Shown piece after piece: positions 55,162 to 64,000 of a stretch of DNA of 64,000 nt. Both the position numbers and the translations under genes were made by a program. Source of the stretch: Teratosphaeria epicoccoides (Eukaryota > Ascomycota > Dothideomycetes > Mycosphaerellales > Teratosphaeriaceae); the NCBI GenBank assembly GCA_021401465.1, contig JADDMT010000038.1, positions 1 to 64,000 of the forward strand, written 5' to 3'. A model generated the notes under the pieces. It had not been told where the DNA came from. It worked only from the letters and a program-made list of their open reading frames with translations, and made no database searches. Each line of letters starts with the position of its first letter. Position 1 is the first letter of the stretch.

Positions 55162-57070
55162 ATGTCGCTGATCCAGCGCGTCACCTCCATCGAAGGCACT
55201 GATCGCCAGCCTCTACAGCTGCCGGAGGATTGGACTTCACCAGGCCTTGGTCCGACGTATCCACAGCAGGGCTATGGCACGCTGCATACAAACTACCAGA
55301 ATCTCCATTCTGCGAACTTACCACGCCCCGGAGACTGGCCCCATACGTTACGTGGCAAGGGCTCGCAGAGAAGTTTGCGCAATGTGTTGAGTTACGATCC
55401 GCTCCCTCGCCCCACGGAGGAGAGCCAGGCCACTCATCCCACGGGTGGAAAGTATGCGTATAAGGTGTCGAGCTGGAAGAGGACAGGTAAGCCGTTCCTC
55501 GCCCTTCGCTTTGATGATCTGCTGACGTCACGAAGCCCAGGTCATTGTGACAATAGTCTTCTGCTGGTTAGCAAGTGGCATTGTCTTTGGCTTTGCAGCA
55601 TTAAAGCCAGTCCTTATAGCGGAAGGCGTCTATGGAGACCTTTGCACAAGCGAAGAGATCGAGGCAGGTATTGAAGTCTGCTACGAGCAAGATCTGAGAC
55701 TCAACTTCTTCTTTGCTGTGGCTTCCACAACCTGCAATGTCTCTGCCCTAGTCGTGGGCATGATCCTGGACCGACATGGACCCCGTATCTGTGCAGTGAT
55801 TGGCAGCGCTTGTCTGGCTGCGGGCAGCTTGCTCATGGGATATGCCTTCAAGCTTTCGGATTTCGATGGTTACATGCTGGGAAATGTTTTCCTTGCCCTC
55901 GGTGGTACATTCATCTTTGTACCCGCTTTCTCCATCTCGAACGCGTTCCCAAAATATGCTGGGACGATTGTGGCGACAGTGACTGGCGCGTTCGATGCAT
56001 CAGCCGCAGTCTTCCTTTTCTACCGCCTGGCGTACGAAGCATCGGGTGGCACATTCTCACCGGAGAAATTCTTCTTTGGCTATTTGATCGTGCCAGTGTT
56101 GATCTTTGTCGCGCAATTCACGCTGATGACACCAGATGGATACAAGACTGTACCTCAACTCGAAGCCAAGATTGAGAAGGAAGAGGATGCTACCAGGGAT
56201 GTCCACGATTCAGATGAGGAGCTAAGTGATGGCGAGGCTCGCCGGCTTCGTCGCGAGCGCCGAGAGCGAAGAGAATCCAAGCTCTCACAGATTGACAAGC
56301 TTCTAGGCGACGCGGATTTCCGGGAAGCCAAAGAGCAGAAGGAAGAAGAACGGCACCAGGCATCCGGAGTATGGGGCGCCCTGCACGGAAAGTCGGTCTA
56401 CGAGCAAATGAGCTCGCCTTGGTTCATCCTGATCAATCTCCTCACTGTTCTGCAGATGCTGCGCATGAACTTCTTCATTGCCACTGTGCGTTCACAGTAT
56501 GAGTACATGCTCGATTCCAGGAGTGCTGCAAAACAGATCAACACCTTCTTCGACGTCGCGTTGCCTATTGGCGGCGTTGGCGCAACACCTTTCATCGGCA
56601 TGCTTCTGGACAACTTGAGCACAGCGGACATGCTTACTATCCTGGTGGCACTTCTAACGGCAGTCGGTATTTTCGGCTCACTTCCATACCTCTGGGCTGG
56701 CTACGTGAACGTCGTTCTCTTTGTCCTGCTGCGTCCGTTATACTACTCCGCAATGTCGGACTATGCGACAAAGATCTTCGGCTTTGCCACTTTCGGCAAA
56801 ATCTATGGTACCATCATCTGCTTGTCTGGGCTGGTAAATCTGATACAGCCGCTTCTGGACGCTGCAAATTACGACATCTTTGGCGGTAACCCCATACCGA
56901 TCAACTTGATGCTGTGCGGTCTGGGCTTAGTGTTTGGCGTGATGCTGGTCGTATTCGTTCAGATTCAGGGTCGGAAAGTCCAGAAGCAGCACGCGAAGGA
57001 GGATGCGGAGGCCGAACGCATGGCGTTAATTCCTGAGTCGATCGCCGAGAGCGACCTAGAGGATATGTGA
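55162..57070 (+). CDS. MFS transporter, FMP42/SLC43-like, one intron
   Basis: Predicted as join(55162-55486, 55536-57070), 619 residues. It resembles fungal FMP42 (vacuolar membrane) and animal SLC43 amino-acid uniporters of the major facilitator superfamily. About 110 cytosolic residues precede TM1 (VIVTIVFCWLASGIVFGFAAL). MILDRHGPR after TM2 is the MFS motif-A loop. A long charged loop (DSDEELSDGEARRLRRERRER) separates the two six-helix halves. The C-terminal tail is acidic. Intron boundaries were chosen because a 49-bp intron ending AAG keeps the frame, whereas the nearby CAG acceptor (54 bp) does not. A CTGAC branch point lies just before the acceptor. Substrate unknown; neutral amino acids are a family-based guess. 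Confidence 0.85.
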
Positions 57071-58808
57071 TGTTTCGCCTCCTCCCAGAAGCCGGGTTAC
57101 GAATACAGGGATTAGCCAAGATCCGAGCGGATACTGCAGCAGAACCGAACTCAACTCTGAGCTGCGGTGGACCCGGCATATCTTTCCTGTCGAAGACATT
57201 GCCTCATGGCTCTTGCATTGGGCGTGGATTGCGTTCTAGCACATTCGGATCTGATTTCCAGCAAAGCGTTTGAGCGAGGGAGTGAGCGAGCGAGCAAGTA
57301 AGCAGAAAAGTCGTAGATCTATATGGACGGAGTTCTAAGTAGATGGTCATGTATTTGAAGTAGAACAGTATCTGAATAATCAAGTGAAAATGGCGTGATT
57401 AACGCTAGGCTTGTGCACTGCTTTCAATCGAGACTTATAAGACTGCCATCGCCCTGTCGTTACAGCTTGGCAGCAAAGGCGACACAACGAAGAAGGCATC
57501 TTGAATCGCTGTGCGGATCGAAGCTGGACGTTTGACTGCCGTTGGCATTGTATGCTGCAAGTCAAGTAGGCTATCTACCTTGGACGTCCGCGCGCGGCGC
57601 GAATTTGATCGTCACTCATCTGGCATCACATCACAGAGCGACTCAGGCAATCGTCAACGAGCTCGAATCACGATCAGCTGACCGTGACAACTAGAGGAAT
57701 GCTGACATGGCACTCAACCGTGATTTTCTGACCTCTGCACTTGGCCTACCACAAACCACTGCCTTTGTGTCTGAGAGACTGCAGCAAATCAGGATCGCAC
57801 ACCGTCTCGTCAGCTCGCACATCTTGAACGCCTTCTCTTGGCAATACTCAGGAGTCATTGGCCGCGACTGCCGGCTTCTCGTTGAGATACTACGCTCCAG
57901 GCGACCTCCGCAGATGCGATATGAAACGTCCAACCTCGCGAGGTAACACATCCCTCTGAAGCATTCCGCAGCCCTTCGATACAGCCGATCTTGCGTCCCT
58001 GGTCCGCTGCGCAGGCTATTCGCTCCAATGCGTTGGCGCTGCTACCCAATTCACGCCACCGCACCCCTGTAGACAGTAGTGATGACCAGCTGATGGCAGA
58101 TGGTAGGATGATCCGAAAGTATTCAGCTCAGGAATATGTCATGCCTCAGAATCCTCTATTACAAATAGCTGTATGCTTGATGCTGACCTATGACACCAAC
58201 CGCTGCCTGCTGATTGTCTTCCGGGTCTCCAGACACAGCCTTGTTCGCGCTTGGCATGTTGGAAGACCAAACTAGAACAGGCGGCGTTTGCAACAAATTT
58301 GGTGCAGGCCTACAGGTCTGCAAGATGCAAACCGGTGAGTATTCTTAAGTTCACGAATTTACGGCTAATGAAGCACCAACCTCCAGGGATGAAACAGGTG
58401 CACAATCACGCTCTATGCATATCGGAGTTTGATCGAAGGTGTCGAGTCGGCCTCAGGACCGATCACTCGTCCAAGCCGCCGTATCGGAAACCAACCATTT
58501 TCCCGCCTCCTGGCACCAAACGGTTGGTGGTCGGGACCGCCAAGCACACGATTTATCACGGCAAGAAATGCCACATTCCAGCATTTCCTACTTTGCGATA
58601 GTCCACATGCCACAGAGGTAGAAACCAACAACAAGCTTAGCGTATTGATCATCAATGTTGACCGACGATCGTTGCTGTGCGCCGCCGCATAGGCAGGCAG
58701 GACGATACAGCTGAGACTGAGTATGGCTGGCTACTAGCAGCAGGAAATAACCTATCATCGGAGTCTGAGCTCTCGATCGTCGCAGGTGCATTCGAGGCGC
58801 GAAGCAGA
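57071..58808. other. Intergenic with no supported gene
   Basis: This 1.7-kb stretch has short open frames (for example 57707-57946, 79 codons) without recognisable motifs. A strong donor-like GTGAGT lies at 58335, and the reading frame of the next gene is open from 58662, so an upstream exon of that gene is possible. Confidence 0.4.
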
Positions 58809-61800
58809 ATGGCGCCGCCAATGGAGGCGCAAAGCTGGACGTTATTCGAAATCGCGTCTCAGAAGTTACATCAGCGCAGCGCGGAAGGTGGCGGTGGTCA
58901 AGATGCATTGGATCCAGTGACAGAACCTATACAGGCATCAGCAGGGAGCAGTACTTCTGTCTATATAGGCGTCGGTGCTGGAACCGGAGTTCTCATACTC
59001 GTCCTGGTCGGCGTTGTAGGAAGCTTGATCTGGCGCAAGCGTGCACAGCGCAGGCGTCGAGTGGCCGGGATTGACCACAATGGCACGCCGGTGCGTGGGC
59101 GACGGTCTGAGGAAGTCAGTGAGGTACCGCAACCAGTGAGTGCGGCACGCTTCAATTCACTGGTGCCACTTCATGCTCGAGCAGGCTGGGGCGCGTTGTC
59201 CTCGGATGAGACCGTATATCGGTCTGAGTCGGTCAGACGGCGAGACAGGAAGCGGGATTCCATCTCGATACCCCCAAAGATTAGGCAACGCACCATACCA
59301 TTGCGAAAGATGAAGCATCTCTCCGCGATCATCGAAAGTCCGAGAAGCCGATCAGCGAAGTCGCCCTCTGCCGTCCAGCCGGACGTCATCATCAATGCAA
59401 TAAGACCACCGAGTCCAGAGAAGTCAGAGAGACCGATGTTCGGAAGAACCATCACGAAGGTGCATCCGGCAGAACGAGACGCAGATGTTTTCACCGCACC
59501 CGGGAGCCCGAAGCCAGATGTCTTGCCCTCCTTCGCCATCCGCTCACCTAGTACGTACGGAGCAGCTATTGCGAACGATGATCGACAGAAGGCACCCAGA
59601 TCAGCGTCTGTCGGCGTAATGCTGGGGCAATCATCTTCCACACTGGATTTGCACAGCAAGAGAGAACGGTCGCAAGTGCATCCTCGGTCTCTCAGTCTCG
59701 GTGCCCCTCCCGGATGCCCCCCATCAAGTCCGGTGCCGCCGTTACCAGAGCGCTCAATGCTCCGAGACATCCTCAGTGCCGGCAGTGATGATCGCCGACC
59801 GGTCTTGATCCCCCGACTCTCTTCTTCAAGCGGGCACTCGGCCGACAGCTCAGTGCTCGTTACCAGCCCGTTATTGACGGTGCGGGACGACGGCAGCAAG
59901 CAGCTTGGCTTACCCTCTCCATCGCCAACGGTTGAACAACTGGTAGCCGAGGATGAAGGAGCTCAATTGAAAACAGTGTCAGTCATGAACAGGCAGTGGC
60001 AGAATCCTCTTATCACAGGACCCAGACCCGCAGACGAGCCGCGACTAGACGAGAGCAGGTCTGGGTCTGCTCCAGCCCTTGTAAGACCGCGACTGGAGCG
60101 CAACCCGTGGAGTGTGCGCAGTAATATGGCCACCTACAGCACCGCCAGCGACCACCTGGATCAGCGACTTTCCGCAGCCAGCATTGGATCAGATGATGCG
60201 CACGAGCACATCAACAGGCTCTCCATCCCACAGATCGGTACAGCCGCACGTCTTAGTGTATCACGAGTGTCTTCGTCGAGCTCGATCCCCGGCATAAGCA
60301 ACGCTGGCGTGCAAAAAGTCAAAGTCAGCACACCTCGCAAATCACCGCGGCACTCAACTGTATCAGTAGACGGTTCACCAGCCGAGCGCGAGAAGAAACC
60401 CGTCAGACCTCCGCTAGGGACATCAGCGACCACATCAGCGCTGCAATCGATATCGCACAACACAGTCTCCATGTATGGCACCCCAAGCAGACAGACCTCG
60501 AATTCCACGCAAAGCTCCACCAGAAGCGGCGACGGCGCCCCATTCCAGTGGGACCACAGCATGCCGTTGATGAAGCCGTCAGCTCTGAAAGGGAGCCCAA
60601 ACGCGAAAGGCACCAAAGGTCATCGCCGGCAGAATTGCGTGCGCATCTCAACACTCACGCCACAGATCCTTGGCCCACCGCCGAGTCGACCGTCCAGCCT
60701 GGCACTCATGGATGGCATCGAGGAAGAGGAAGCCGAGGACTTCAGATCCGACGCTGAAGCCGGCCAACGATTCATTACCAGCCACCAAAATCGCCTATCG
60801 TTGCAGCGGCAACCCAGCGCGTCGTCCTTTTCGCAGCCCATTAATCCGCGCGTGCAGAATTTACGCGCATCGCTCACGGCTGACTCGCCGATATTGTCAG
60901 CATGGACAGCGTGGCACAATGAACAGAGCGAAAACAGGCGCGCAAGTGGTTTACCGAGCCAGCATTCCGATAGCCAGGTCTCCCAACTTTCCGTCCTGGA
61001 CATGGCGAACCTTCCCGGTTCACGCCAGTCTTCAGTGTCAGCCCTCAGTATCCCGTCATTTCCCTCCCCAAGCCATGCACCCACTGCCGTGACCCCAAAA
61101 TCAAGGGATGACGCTGCAGTGCCTGGGTTCGGTTTGCAGGGACCATCGACCGAAGCTGCGACGCTTCCAAGCTCCTGTCCGTCCGCCTTGTACGCGTCCT
61201 CTGACGGTGAGGATGAGCCCACAGATTTACCTTCTAGTCCTCCATTGCCGGTTAGTAAAACACAAGAGTACGATCCCGCTTGGCCAATGCTATACATTCC
61301 GAAGCGTGGCGCAAGAGAGTACGATCCGAACTCTCCAAGCTGGCCAGACAGTGCTGTTGAGGACAGCAATGATGACAGCAAGGCAGATAGAAGCTCAGCC
61401 TCATACTTTCCGTTCGCAGCACCGAGAGGTCTTGGTCATCGTCCCGGAAGCGTGATTGTCGACATAGAGGACGAATGCTTATCTCCATGTAGTCGGCCTT
61501 CAAGCACTTTTGGGCACGACGTGCCTGATTCGCCGCCATGCTCACCAAAGACTATACCACAGGGGTTTCGGGACCTGTTTGGAGGTACAGCACATACCTC
61601 CGCTGTACCCGTGTCATTAGAGCAGCGGCAAGAAGCCTTGAAGGAGCCCAGACTACGCAGGAGCCTGGAAAAGTTGACTTCTGCGAATGCGTCGGCGATA
61701 ATGGCTACGATTCCTGAAATTCCGCCGAACGTTGGGTTCCCGTCTGCTGTGCCGATCTTACCTCCTCCTACAGCAGCCATCGACCCGCACGCTACAGCAG

Positions 61801-62729
61801 CCAGATCAACGGATAGAAGCAGAGCAATCAGCAGCGCGTCTGGGGGAGAATACCTGCGTCCAGCTTCCGGTCCACCAATAACCGGTCAGGCACCCACAGC
61901 GATCATGGTCGCACCACCTTCAAGCGCATCAGCGATCGACAGCAGCCCAATGCAGCCACCACCGTTAAAGATACACACGCGCGATGAGAGCAACGGCAGC
62001 TTCCGCAGCTCCATATCACCCCGAGGTCCTCGCTCTGAGCCGAGCAAGTCCGTTCTGAAGAACGCGATAGCCCTTCGCCGCATGAATTCCGATCTCGATC
62101 GCACGACTCGCTCGGAGCGTCGCTACACGCACTTGGCTCGCGAACCGAGCCCACTGCTCCCTTGGACAGCTAGCCCAGAGATCGATCCCAGCGAAGGCTT
62201 CAGTGATCTTTTCGACTTTGAGCTCGGTGACCGGAACCAGATAGAGGAGCACCAGACCTCTGCCGGCGCAGTAGCAGATAGCAGTAGCGACGCGTTGTAT
62301 CGGGATGATGACTTTGCTCGCAGCACGCTGGACGAGATGGACTTCCGAGACCTCGACAGGACGATCGATGGCGCGCTCGCGGGCTTGCAGCATGGGCCTC
62401 CGAGTACCGCATCGTTGAAGAGTCGAACGAGCGTTGGATCTTGGGAGGAGGGAGAAAGATTCTGGGAGTCGCCCGGCACCGCGATTGACAACAAGGAGAA
62501 TCGACGTCCGAGCGGTGCTGGGGCAGTAGAGTCTGAGCGCAATCCTAGCAGTCCAGTGGACAATCTGGCGGCATCCATGAGCGCGGGCTCGATGTGGAGA
62601 AGAGGACGCGCGGGCGGAGGGTATGAGTTCGGGGTTGGTGGGGAGAAGTCGAGGCCCAATAGCATTTTGCAGAAGCCGAGGAGCTTTTACGATTCAGATG
62701 GGTTCTTGAAGGCGGAGGGCTCGTTGTAA
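58809..62729 (+). CDS. Large single-pass membrane protein, disordered cytosolic tail
   Basis: About 1306 residues. A short N-terminal part (residues 1-50) precedes one transmembrane helix (about 51-75, VYIGVGAGTGVLILVLVGVVG) followed by a strong stop-transfer cluster (RKRAQRRRR). The remaining 1200 residues are Ser/Pro/Arg-rich and probably disordered, with many SP/TP and RxxS sites. Short blocks stand out, such as WGALSSDETVYRSES, and EYDPAWPMLYIP / EYDPNSPSWPDSA, which look like a repeated pair. The topology resembles fungal plasma-membrane proteins with an MSB2/Mid2-like transmembrane region, but the ectodomain is very short. No family recognised. ATG at 58809 has an A at -3 and G at +4; the frame is open 147 bp further upstream without an ATG, so an additional 5' exon could supply an ectodomain. 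Confidence 0.7.
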   Translation: MAPPMEAQSWTLFEIASQKLHQRSAEGGGGQDALDPVTEPIQASAGSSTSVYIGVGAGTGVLILVLVGVVGSLIWRKRAQRRRRVAGIDHNGTPVRGRRSEEVSEVPQPVSAARFNSLVPLHARAGWGALSSDETVYRSESVRRRDRKRDSISIPPKIRQRTIPLRKMKHLSAIIESPRSRSAKSPSAVQPDVIINAIRPPSPEKSERPMFGRTITKVHPAERDADVFTAPGSPKPDVLPSFAIRSPSTYGAAIANDDRQKAPRSASVGVMLGQSSSTLDLHSKRERSQVHPRSLSLGAPPGCPPSSPVPPLPERSMLRDILSAGSDDRRPVLIPRLSSSSGHSADSSVLVTSPLLTVRDDGSKQLGLPSPSPTVEQLVAEDEGAQLKTVSVMNRQWQNPLITGPRPADEPRLDESRSGSAPALVRPRLERNPWSVRSNMATYSTASDHLDQRLSAASIGSDDAHEHINRLSIPQIGTAARLSVSRVSSSSSIPGISNAGVQKVKVSTPRKSPRHSTVSVDGSPAEREKKPVRPPLGTSATTSALQSISHNTVSMYGTPSRQTSNSTQSSTRSGDGAPFQWDHSMPLMKPSALKGSPNAKGTKGHRRQNCVRISTLTPQILGPPPSRPSSLALMDGIEEEEAEDFRSDAEAGQRFITSHQNRLSLQRQPSASSFSQPINPRVQNLRASLTADSPILSAWTAWHNEQSENRRASGLPSQHSDSQVSQLSVLDMANLPGSRQSSVSALSIPSFPSPSHAPTAVTPKSRDDAAVPGFGLQGPSTEAATLPSSCPSALYASSDGEDEPTDLPSSPPLPVSKTQEYDPAWPMLYIPKRGAREYDPNSPSWPDSAVEDSNDDSKADRSSASYFPFAAPRGLGHRPGSVIVDIEDECLSPCSRPSSTFGHDVPDSPPCSPKTIPQGFRDLFGGTAHTSAVPVSLEQRQEALKEPRLRRSLEKLTSANASAIMATIPEIPPNVGFPSAVPILPPPTAAIDPHATAARSTDRSRAISSASGGEYLRPASGPPITGQAPTAIMVAPPSSASAIDSSPMQPPPLKIHTRDESNGSFRSSISPRGPRSEPSKSVLKNAIALRRMNSDLDRTTRSERRYTHLAREPSPLLPWTASPEIDPSEGFSDLFDFELGDRNQIEEHQTSAGAVADSSSDALYRDDDFARSTLDEMDFRDLDRTIDGALAGLQHGPPSTASLKSRTSVGSWEEGERFWESPGTAIDNKENRRPSGAGAVESERNPSSPVDNLAASMSAGSMWRRGRAGGGYEFGVGGEKSRPNSILQKPRSFYDSDGFLKAEGSL

Positions 62730-62929
62730 TCTGGCGTGAGCCTTTTGGGCGCCGGGTCCGTACACTTCTGTTGTATGCGTCTTGAGATATATCCTGTAGT
62801 ACAGGTATTCCTAACTGAGAACACATCTTGTTGCGCCTCTCATACGGTCAACTTTGTGTCTGAGTGTCGCAGCATGATCGTAGTGCGTCGGAGCCTAGCG
62901 CCATCCTTCCGCTTGCACAATGCGCTACC

Positions 62930-63756
62930 TCATGCAGTCCTTTGCCACTTCACATCTCCATCTGCCTCCCCGTCCACCAACTCCTCGGCACCTCTTCGCC
63001 GCCCTGCACCTCCACCCAAGCCACCATCCCCATTCGTCTCGGCTTCCTCTTCCGCACCCTCCATAACGGTCGCATCGTCTGGCATCCTCAGATGCCCATC
63101 CTCATCCAAGAAATGCGCCACGTTCTCACTCGTGATCCATCCCGTTGCACCGGGTGCTGTCTCATCGAATCCGCCTTCCTCTTCCTCATCTGGATCTGGA
63201 TCAGGATTGAGCTCTTGACATGCTGAAATGGCATCGTATAGCTGTTTCACCTGGTCCACGTTGCTGCTCCCTGGTGCCGGTATCAGGCGGACTTGGAGGA
63301 AGTCGAGGTCCTCGTCAGCTGTATCTGCATCTGAGAGATTTAACTCCAACAAGACTGCGTTGCCTTGTTGTGCGTGTATTGTGATGGTGGGGTATGGTAT
63401 CTGTATGCCGGCCTGGGTCGAGACTCGAAATAGCGTCAAGTGCCTGGATCCTACGGCGTCAGCTCTTGTTCGGTCACGAGCTCAAGTAGGCACCTGCTCT
63501 ACCTCGAAGACACCCAGAACTCGACGTCGTTGACCGTGACTTCTTCGTCGCCGTCGCCGTCTTCCCCCGATCTGAGTCCCAGCGAGAAGTCACGGTGTCC
63601 ATCGAGCTCAGTCCTGGACATCTTCACCCCGCCGGCATGCTGTAGGTGCAGCACCGGCGCTCCACCGAAAAATGTGCCAGGGGTCTGCTCTTGGTGTTCG
63701 TTCAGCGGGGTGAAGTCTTCGGTCCTGGGGCTTCTGGAGATGATTGCGTACGCCAT
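62930..63756 (-). CDS. ICln/Lot5-like protein (Voldacs domain), two exons
   Basis: Predicted as complement(62930-63443, 63503-63756), 255 residues. It resembles the pICln / Lot5 family with a PH-like fold; animal pICln chaperones Sm proteins for methylation and snRNP assembly. Exon 1 has FTPLNEHQEQTPGTFFGGAPVLHLQ and the strand VNDVEFWVSS. After a 59-bp intron (GTAGAG...CCAG, branch CTGAC) exon 2 continues LTLFRVSTQAGIQIPYPTITIHA, the conserved block of the family. An acidic stretch (NPDPDPDEEEEGGFDE) follows, as in pICln. Start at 63756 (MAYAIISRSP) was preferred over 63804 because it gives the usual short N-terminus. The C-terminus is Gly/Glu-rich and probably disordered. Confidence 0.8.
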
Positions 63757-63985
63757 TGCAACCAGCCCGTCAATGGTACAGCGTTGTCGTGTCGTCCAGA
63801 GCAACCTGCAAGAATAATGCGAGCACCCAAATATCGAAGCTCAAGCCCGCGCGCGAGTCATGCCGCCAACCTGAAACGTGCAGCTTCCCTGTTCGGAAGT
63901 GTTTCACAAGCTGGCCGTGGCCCATTGCTCATCTGGCCCATCTCACATGCATCTCCGTTCCAGCACCGCCCACACCGCACCAACC

Positions 63986-64000
63986 ATGGTCCTCGAAGCC
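63986..64000 (+). CDS. rpn10: Probable start of RPN10 (26S proteasome ubiquitin receptor), partial
   Basis: Only five codons are inside the window: MVLEA, after a very strong start context (CCAACCATGG). Fungal and animal Rpn10/PSMD4 proteins begin MVLE(A/S)T, so this is a likely but weakly supported assignment, to be settled by the next bases. Confidence 0.35.

Noticed and set aside
58677..58808. Start of the large membrane protein at 58677
   Set aside because: The codon there is GTG, not ATG; the first in-frame ATG is 58809.

Overview
The window looks like a chromosome segment of a filamentous ascomycete, probably a Dothideomycete. Its genes have short GT-AG introns with CTGAC-type branch points and encode fungal-type proteins. 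Its transposons carry dense C-to-T/G-to-A transitions, mostly CpA to TpA on either strand, typical of repeat-induced point mutation (RIP). The class assignment is an inference; no rRNA or other marker is present.

Positions 1-43169 are a nest of LTR retrotransposons, all inactivated by in-frame TAG/TAA codons. I distinguish three Ty3/gypsy chromovirus families, called here G1, G2 and G3, plus one Ty1/copia family and one miniature LTR element. A minus-strand G1 copy (about 1-14078) is interrupted by a solo G3 LTR (1684-2129, TSD AGGGT) and by a full plus-strand G1 copy (2229-10397, TSD CTTCG). Next come about 2 kb of degenerate sequence and a RIP-damaged first exon of a 2-oxoglutarate/Fe(II) dioxygenase gene (16155-16457). 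A copia element framed by LTRs at 16472 and 43169 holds a complete G2 element (18889-25823, TSD GAGAT), a complete minus-strand G3 element (26547-33564) and a second complete G1 copy (34638-42806, TSD GCACT). G2 itself carries a roughly 700-bp TRIM-like insertion in gag.

The most notable feature is that each gypsy family has an extra ORF between pol and the 3' LTR, on the strand opposite to gag-pol. In G1 and G2 it is preceded by a TATAAAAA box in the antisense direction. In G1 and G3 it carries six cysteines spaced like a Zn2Cys6 cluster; G2 has a partial version. In G3 a coiled coil follows. The copia element also has an additional ORF of 389 codons before its 3' LTR, in the sense direction.

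Positions 43170-64000 are non-RIP, single-copy sequence with mostly housekeeping genes: an MPP6-like exosome cofactor, a small DUF4748 membrane protein, a Ca3427-type periplasmic-binding-fold protein, SRP54, RRP15, an FMP42/SLC43-like MFS transporter, a 1306-residue single-pass membrane protein of unknown function, an ICln/Lot5-like protein, and the first codons of a probable RPN10. They form no obvious pathway cluster. Two minisatellites lie between genes.
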